Source: Clostridia bacterium (GTDB lineage Bacteria > Bacillota > Clostridia > Peptostreptococcales > Anaerovoracaceae). From it: DNA of 10,273 bases. This document shows, piece after piece, positions 6,758-10,273 of the stretch (positions are counted from its first letter, which is position 1; each line of letters opens with the position of its first letter). The stretch spans positions 1 to 10,273 of the forward strand of contig JAKSSJ010000044.1 in the NCBI GenBank assembly GCA_024403215.1. Reading direction: 5' to 3'. The notes under the pieces were generated by a model that saw only the letters and a list, made by a program, of their open reading frames with translations, was not told the DNA's origin and ran no database searches. A program made the translations under genes and the position numbers.

Positions 6758-8164
6758 ATGGAAAATAATGTGAATTTTGAGGCCGAAAACGCCTCAGCTG
6801 TTAATGGCAATCAGCCAAACAAGGCTGAAAATCCAATGGGTTTTGCCCCTCTCCTGCCATTAATTGCCAAAATGTCGCTACCTTCAATATTCTCCATGCT
6901 GATTCAGGCTCTTTATAATATAGTTGACAGCATGTATGTAGCGCAGCTTTCTGAAACTGCCCTCTCGGCAGTATCGCTCGTGTTCCCGGTTCAGCTTTTA
7001 ATCACTGCTGTAAGCGTAGGAACAGGCGTAGGACTTTCTTCATTTATATCAAGAAAGCTCGGCGAAAAAAGACTTGATCTTGCAGAATCAGGAATCTCAC
7101 ACGGAATACTATTCTGCAATCTAGAATATTTAGTCTTCTTGTTATTTGGAATATTTGGGTCGAGGCTTTTTTCTACTGCCTTTACTGATGACCCTAATCT
7201 TGTAAACCCAGTTACAACCTATTGCACAATCATAAGCATTGGCTCGATATTTATTTTCAACGCTCTTGCTGGCGAGAGATGCATGCAGGCTTGCGGAAAC
7301 ATGATTTTCCCTATGTACTGCCAGCTGATTGGTTCTATTACAAATATCATCTTAGACCCAATAATGATTTTTGGTAAGTTTGGATGTCCAGCACTTGGCG
7401 TTGCTGGCGCTGCATATGCAACAATCATAGGACAGCTTTTCTCCATGATTGCAACCTACATCTTCCTCTACAAAGGAAACTTCCCTATCAGAATTAATTT
7501 TAAGGGATTTAAGTATAATGCAAAGACAGTAAAAGATATTTATGCTGTTGCACTCCCTGCAATGGTAATGCAAGCAATTTCTTCTGTAACAACAGTTCTC
7601 ATGAACAAAATCTTAATCGGACCTTCTAATACTGACGTTTCTGTACTTCACGCTTACTTTAAGCTTCACTCATTTCTATACATGCCTATCTTTGGCCTTA
7701 ACCAAGGAATACTCCCTATTATGGGATATAACTTTGGTGCAAGAAAGAAAGATAGACTTATTCAAACCTTAAAAATTTCTTTGATAATTGCAGCAAGCAT
7801 CATGGTAGTTGGTAAGTTAGTATTCCAATTCATGCCGGAAGCTCTGCTTGGAATATTCGATGCATCAGAAAATATGCTTAAGATAGGAATTCCAGCACTT
7901 CAAATTACAAGCTGGTGCTTTATTCCTGCAGCCTTTGGTATTATTCCTGGAGCAATGTTTCAGGCAACAGGTCATGGAACCTATACTATGATCAACTCAA
8001 TCTTAAGACAGATTGTAGTTATCATGCCAAGTGCAATTATTCTTTCAAAATATATTGGCGAGACTGGTGTTTGGGTTTCATACATCTTAGCTGAAGGTAT
8101 TTCTCTTGTTTATACCTGGACAATGGTGCGACGCTTGTATAGGCGCGAGATCGTAAATCTATAA
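6758..8164 (+). CDS. MATE-family multidrug efflux transporter
   Basis: A 468-residue inner-membrane exporter of the MATE family, which uses sodium or proton gradients to expel cationic drugs and other compounds. A hydrophilic, Asn-rich lead of about 27 residues is followed by many hydrophobic segments, consistent with the usual twelve. Family marks appear in both halves: SLPSIFSMLIQALYNIVDSMYV (40-61), SVGTGVGLSSFISRKLGE (86-103), NIILDPIMIFG and GVAGAAYAT (196-222), then the second half with GLNQGILPIMGYNFGARK (313-330) and MFQATGHGT (400-408). The tail is basic (RRLYRRE). It resembles the MepA-like branch common in Firmicutes, but the substrate cannot be read from sequence. It has its own strong promoter with candidate operators and is the only plus-strand gene. 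It converges on the exonuclease III gene with a 9-bp gap and no visible terminator between them. Confidence 0.95.
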   Translation: MENNVNFEAENASAVNGNQPNKAENPMGFAPLLPLIAKMSLPSIFSMLIQALYNIVDSMYVAQLSETALSAVSLVFPVQLLITAVSVGTGVGLSSFISRKLGEKRLDLAESGISHGILFCNLEYLVFLLFGIFGSRLFSTAFTDDPNLVNPVTTYCTIISIGSIFIFNALAGERCMQACGNMIFPMYCQLIGSITNIILDPIMIFGKFGCPALGVAGAAYATIIGQLFSMIATYIFLYKGNFPIRINFKGFKYNAKTVKDIYAVALPAMVMQAISSVTTVLMNKILIGPSNTDVSVLHAYFKLHSFLYMPIFGLNQGILPIMGYNFGARKKDRLIQTLKISLIIAASIMVVGKLVFQFMPEALLGIFDASENMLKIGIPALQITSWCFIPAAFGIIPGAMFQATGHGTYTMINSILRQIVVIMPSAIILSKYIGETGVWVSYILAEGISLVYTWTMVRRLYRREIVNL

Positions 8165-8173
8165 CCAAAAATT

Positions 8174-8914
8174 TTAAATATTAATGTTTAATTCCACTGG
8201 GCAATGGTCAGAACCTAAGATGTCTGTGCGAATTATGACGTCTTTAATTTGATCCTTGATGCGATCTGAAACAATAAAGTAATCAATTCTCCATCCAACG
8301 TTTCTTTCTCTTGCTTTCATTCTGTATGACCACCAAGAATATTCAACCTTATCTGGATATAAATATCTATACGAATCAACAAAGCCTGCCTTAAGCAGCT
8401 TATTAAACGCATCACGCTCTTCCATAGAAAAGCCTGCGTTACCTTCATTTGCTTTTGGATTTTTAAGATCTATTTCATTATGCGCAACGTTTAAATCGCC
8501 ACACATAATTACCGGCTTATTCTTATCTAATTTCTTTAGATACTTTTTTCTTTTATCTTCCCACTCAAGCCTATAATCAATTCTTGCAAGACCGTCCTGG
8601 GCATTTGGAACATAATTATCTACCAAGTAAAAGTTTTCATATTCAAGGCAAACAGTTCTTCCTTCATTATCAAAACCTTCTACATCGAATGAAAGAGGCT
8701 CATCCTTTGCAAAAATTAAAGTTCCAGAATAGCCCTTCTTTTCTGCACTATTCCAAAACTGTTTATAGCCAGGAATATCAATATCAACTTGATCTTTCTG
8801 AGCTTTGGTTTCTTGAATGCAAATAAAATCAGCATCAGATGCTTTAAAGTAATCAAGCATTCCTTTGCCCATGCAAGCTCTTATTCCGTTTACATTCCAA
8901 CTAATAAATTTCAT
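8174..8914 (-). CDS. exoA: Exonuclease III (AP endonuclease)
   Basis: A 246-residue, Mg-dependent nuclease of the exonuclease III/APE1 family. It cuts DNA next to abasic sites and removes 3' blocks in base excision repair, creating the gaps that DNA polymerase I (also in this window) fills. All catalytic motifs are visible: SWNVNGIR with Asn7, CIQETK with Glu35, GYSGTLIFAK (61-70), NYVPNA with Tyr101, CGDLNVAH with Asp140 and Asn142, NAGFSMEER (159-167), WWSYRMKARERNVGWRIDYF (194-213) and GSDHCPV with Asp236 and His237. The length is slightly below that of E. coli XthA and near Bacillus ExoA. The ATG lies 16 bases after the T-run that ends rnpB, with no strong Shine-Dalgarno site and no room for a normal promoter, so it probably depends on readthrough from rnpB or a promoter inside it. 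The symbol xth would serve equally. Confidence 0.96.
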   Translation of the reverse strand: MKFISWNVNGIRACMGKGMLDYFKASDADFICIQETKAQKDQVDIDIPGYKQFWNSAEKKGYSGTLIFAKDEPLSFDVEGFDNEGRTVCLEYENFYLVDNYVPNAQDGLARIDYRLEWEDKRKKYLKKLDKNKPVIMCGDLNVAHNEIDLKNPKANEGNAGFSMEERDAFNKLLKAGFVDSYRYLYPDKVEYSWWSYRMKARERNVGWRIDYFIVSDRIKDQIKDVIIRTDILGSDHCPVELNINI

Positions 8915-8930
8915 AACATCTATTCTCTAT

Positions 8931-8951
8931 AAAAAAATGCATGAGCAGTCC
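8931..8951 (-). terminator. Probable terminator at the rnpB 3' end (P1 strand plus T-run)
   Basis: The 3' strand of the rnpB P1 helix (8951-8937) is followed directly by six more T on the minus strand (8936-8931). This looks like an intrinsic terminator, except that the partner strand of the stem lies about 340 bases upstream, so the hairpin is long-range. Efficiency is unknown, and some readthrough would be needed for the exoA gene downstream. Confidence 0.5.
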
Positions 8952-9307
8952 GTAAGCCGGGTTATGTCGTGGGCAATCATCTTTCTAGAATTCATGTTAC
9001 CATGAATCTCAAGCGACCTACCTTCCGAGAAGCTACGAGCCGCAGCCTTTCTGGCATTATCTTGCGAATTACCACTCTACTTGGTCTTGCTCCGGGTGGG
9101 GTTTACATTGACGAACTATGTTACCACAGTTCCGGTAGGCTCTTACCCTGCCTTTTCACCCTTACCTTACGGCGGTTGTTTTCTGTTGCACTTTCCCTAG
9201 GATTGCTCCCGGCGGCCGTTAGCCGTCACCCTTGCTCTGTGGAGCCCGGACTTTCCTCACGCCTAATATCCCTACTAGGCCCGCGATTGCCAGGACTACT
9301 CATACAT
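8937..9307 (-). ncRNA. rnpB: RNase P RNA, bacterial type A
   Basis: This is the catalytic RNA that trims the 5' leader from precursor tRNAs. On the minus strand it has the conserved core GAGGAAAGTCCGGGCTC (9258-9242) near the 5' end. Near the 3' end is the matching core AGATGATTGCC followed by CACGACATAACCCGGCTTA (8982-8953). Between them are GTGCAACAGAAAACAACCGCC, AAGGGTGAAAAGGCAG and CCCCACCCGGAGCAAGACC, all in the order seen in E. coli M1 RNA, which marks it as type A rather than the Bacillus type B. The ends are set by the P1 helix: bases 9307-9293 pair with 8951-8937 over 15 bp with two G-U wobbles. The RNA begins 5 bases after the stop codon of the Nif3-family gene. I see no convincing promoter just upstream, so it may be transcribed with that gene and trimmed, or from a promoter inside its 3' end. 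Exact ends may differ by a few bases. Confidence 0.96.
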
Positions 9308-9312
9308 TTATA

Positions 9313-10083
9313 TTAAGCCATAAAATCAATTGCGTTTTGATTTACCTTTGATTTGATAAGCTTTACTTCTTTTCCTATCTTCTTGTTTAGCATATCATAC
9401 ATGTCATCAACAAAGAACTTTTCTGTTCCCCAGTGAAGAGCATCAATCATGCACATGCCTTCTTCTTTAGCATTCCATGCAAGGTGATGTCTTACATCGC
9501 CTGTGATAAATACGTCAGCGCCAGCTTCCATTGCTTCTGTATAAAACTCAGAGCCACCACCACAAACTATGCCAACTTTCTTAACTTCTTTTTTTGGATC
9601 TCCAAATACTCTTACCATACCCTCGCAATCTGTAAGCTTAGCAACTTTTTTAGCGAGAGTCTCAAGTTTTGTCTTAGTAGGAAGATTTCCTACTCTAGCA
9701 AAATCACTAACCTGCTTGATATTCTTAAGACCCAGCTTTTCAAGGAAGTAATCATTTAGACCACCTGTTACCTTATCATAAGGTGTATGCAGAGAAAAAA
9801 CTGAGATATTATTTTTGATGAGCTTGATGATATATGCTCCCTTGTGATCACATGGGCAGATGCTCTTAATTGGGTCGAAGAGCATTGGATGGTGAGCAAT
9901 AATTAGCTCGACCTTATTTTTGATTGCTTCATCAATTACTTCATTATTTATCTCTAGTGCAATAAGTGCTTTCTTAACATTTACATGACCACAGCAAACC
10001 TGAACACCAGAGTTATCCCAGTCTTCTTGAGTTGAAAGTGGCGCAATATCATTAAGCACTTCTTTTATCTTACTAAATTCCAT
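9313..10083 (-). CDS. Nif3/YbgI (DUF34) family metal-binding protein
   Basis: A 256-residue protein of the Nif3/YbgI/DUF34 family, often annotated as GTP cyclohydrolase 1 type 2 homolog; the true cellular role is unsettled. The two-metal site is complete: His64 and His65 in IIAHHPMLF, His99 and Asp103 in LHTPYDKVTGGLND, and His217 and Glu221 in DALHWGTEKFF. VGIVCGGGSEF (170-180) and ADVFITGDVRHH (189-200) are also typical. The size matches the short single-domain form (E. coli YbgI, about 247) and lacks the extra central domain of the longer Bacillus YqfO. The start is firm: AAGGAGG lies 7 bases upstream. Its ATG shares one base with the trmK stop (TAATG), and this trmK-nif3 pairing recurs across Firmicutes, hinting at a shared tRNA- or metal-related role. 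The downstream neighbour is rnpB, 5 bases away. Confidence 0.93.
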   Translation of the reverse strand: MEFSKIKEVLNDIAPLSTQEDWDNSGVQVCCGHVNVKKALIALEINNEVIDEAIKNKVELIIAHHPMLFDPIKSICPCDHKGAYIIKLIKNNISVFSLHTPYDKVTGGLNDYFLEKLGLKNIKQVSDFARVGNLPTKTKLETLAKKVAKLTDCEGMVRVFGDPKKEVKKVGIVCGGGSEFYTEAMEAGADVFITGDVRHHLAWNAKEEGMCMIDALHWGTEKFFVDDMYDMLNKKIGKEVKLIKSKVNQNAIDFMA

Positions 10084-10273
10084 TAGAGTTCCTCCTTAAT
10101 TTTTTGCAGGTCTTCCATTATAGAATAGAACATTCTATTTTGAGCCTCGCCATCACTTCTGGCTGACTTTTTTAATGAATCTAAACCAATTTGAGTTGAT
10201 TTAATTTTTGTATCAACAAATTCATGAATCAAAGGATCATTTTTTGAAATTAAAAACTTAGCAACAAGATCAA
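10083..10273 (-). CDS. trmK: tRNA (adenine-22-N1)-methyltransferase, C-terminal fragment
   Basis: An open frame enters from the right edge and ends at TAA (10085-10083), giving the last 62 or so residues. The peptide reads ...FLISKNDPLIHEFVDTKIK, then a Leu/Lys/Glu-rich helix that ends LQKIKEEL. TrmK proteins end in just this way, with a segment like L(I/L)xxxDPLxxEF followed by a coiled-coil helix pair. The location directly before a Nif3/DUF34 gene, with a one-base overlap, is the standard Firmicutes context for trmK. TrmK uses S-adenosylmethionine to methylate A22 in the tRNA D-arm. The methyltransferase domain is outside the window, so the call leans on context and on the tail pattern. 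Confidence 0.75.
   Translation of the reverse strand, partial: DLVAKFLISKNDPLIHEFVDTKIKSTQIGLDSLKKSARSDGEAQNRMFYSIMEDLQKIKEEL
10091..10097 (-). promoter_or_regulatory. Ribosome binding site of the Nif3-family gene inside trmK
   Basis: AAGGAGG on the minus strand, 7 bases before the ATG at 10083, is a near-perfect Shine-Dalgarno site. It is formed by the last trmK codons (Lys-Glu-Glu-Leu-stop), so the two genes are probably translationally coupled. Confidence 0.85.

Noticed and set aside
8915..8950. Possible exoA promoter with -10 TATAGA just after the rnpB T-run
   Set aside because: No -35 box at suitable spacing (the bases there belong to the conserved rnpB 3' end), and transcription would begin almost at the start codon.
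8969..9316. Open frame of 115 codons on the plus strand
   Set aside because: It is antisense to rnpB; the DNA is explained by conserved RNase P RNA cores on the minus strand, and the peptide resembles no family I know.
9433..9759. Open frame of 108 codons antisense to the Nif3-family gene
   Set aside because: No start signals, low-complexity composition, and full overlap with a well-supported gene on the other strand.
1..10273. A previously undescribed multi-gene system
   Set aside because: Every protein gene belongs to a well-known family in a recognised Clostridia-type order; there are no orphan genes, repeat arrays or transfer marks. What is unusual lies in control regions and gene packing.

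Overview
The window looks like core chromosome from a low-GC Gram-positive bacterium of the class Clostridia, probably Lachnospiraceae-like. Three things suggest this: AT-rich DNA with Firmicutes-style Shine-Dalgarno sites; the order polA-coaE-ftsK-rimO, which I know from Lachnospiraceae; and an RNase P RNA of the ancestral type A, which Clostridia carry, rather than the type B of Bacilli. The species call is inference. I see no phage, insertion sequence, CRISPR array, tRNA or defence locus.

Left block (1-5836, all on the minus strand, transcribed right to left): polA (DNA polymerase I), coaE (dephospho-CoA kinase), ftsK/spoIIIE (DNA translocase) and the first codons of rimO (ribosomal protein S12 methylthiotransferase). 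The genes are packed with an ATGA overlap, a 4-base gap and a TAATG overlap, so this is very probably one operon with translational coupling. Just upstream, yebC (5887-6612, minus) ends in a strong intrinsic terminator whose T-run stops 4 bases before the polA start codon.

Middle (6613-6757): a compact divergent control region. The yebC promoter (minus) and the promoter of a MATE-family exporter (plus) sit back to back with their -35 boxes 5 bp apart. A 13-bp palindrome spans both -35 boxes, and a second inverted repeat covers the spacer and -10 box of the MATE promoter. The exporter (6758-8164) is the only plus-strand gene.

Right block (8174-10273, all minus): the 3' end of trmK (tRNA adenine-22 N1-methyltransferase), a Nif3/DUF34-family gene, rnpB (RNase P RNA) and an exonuclease III gene. 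Here rnpB is wedged between two protein genes, with 5 bp on one side and 22 bp on the other. Its terminal P1 helix runs directly into a T-run.

By function the window combines DNA replication and repair (polA, exoA), chromosome segregation (ftsK), translation and RNA maturation (rimO, yebC, rnpB, trmK), coenzyme A synthesis (coaE) and one multidrug-type exporter. I found no new multi-gene system. The most interesting signals are regulatory: the yebC/MATE palindromes, the terminator at the polA start, and the packing of rnpB.
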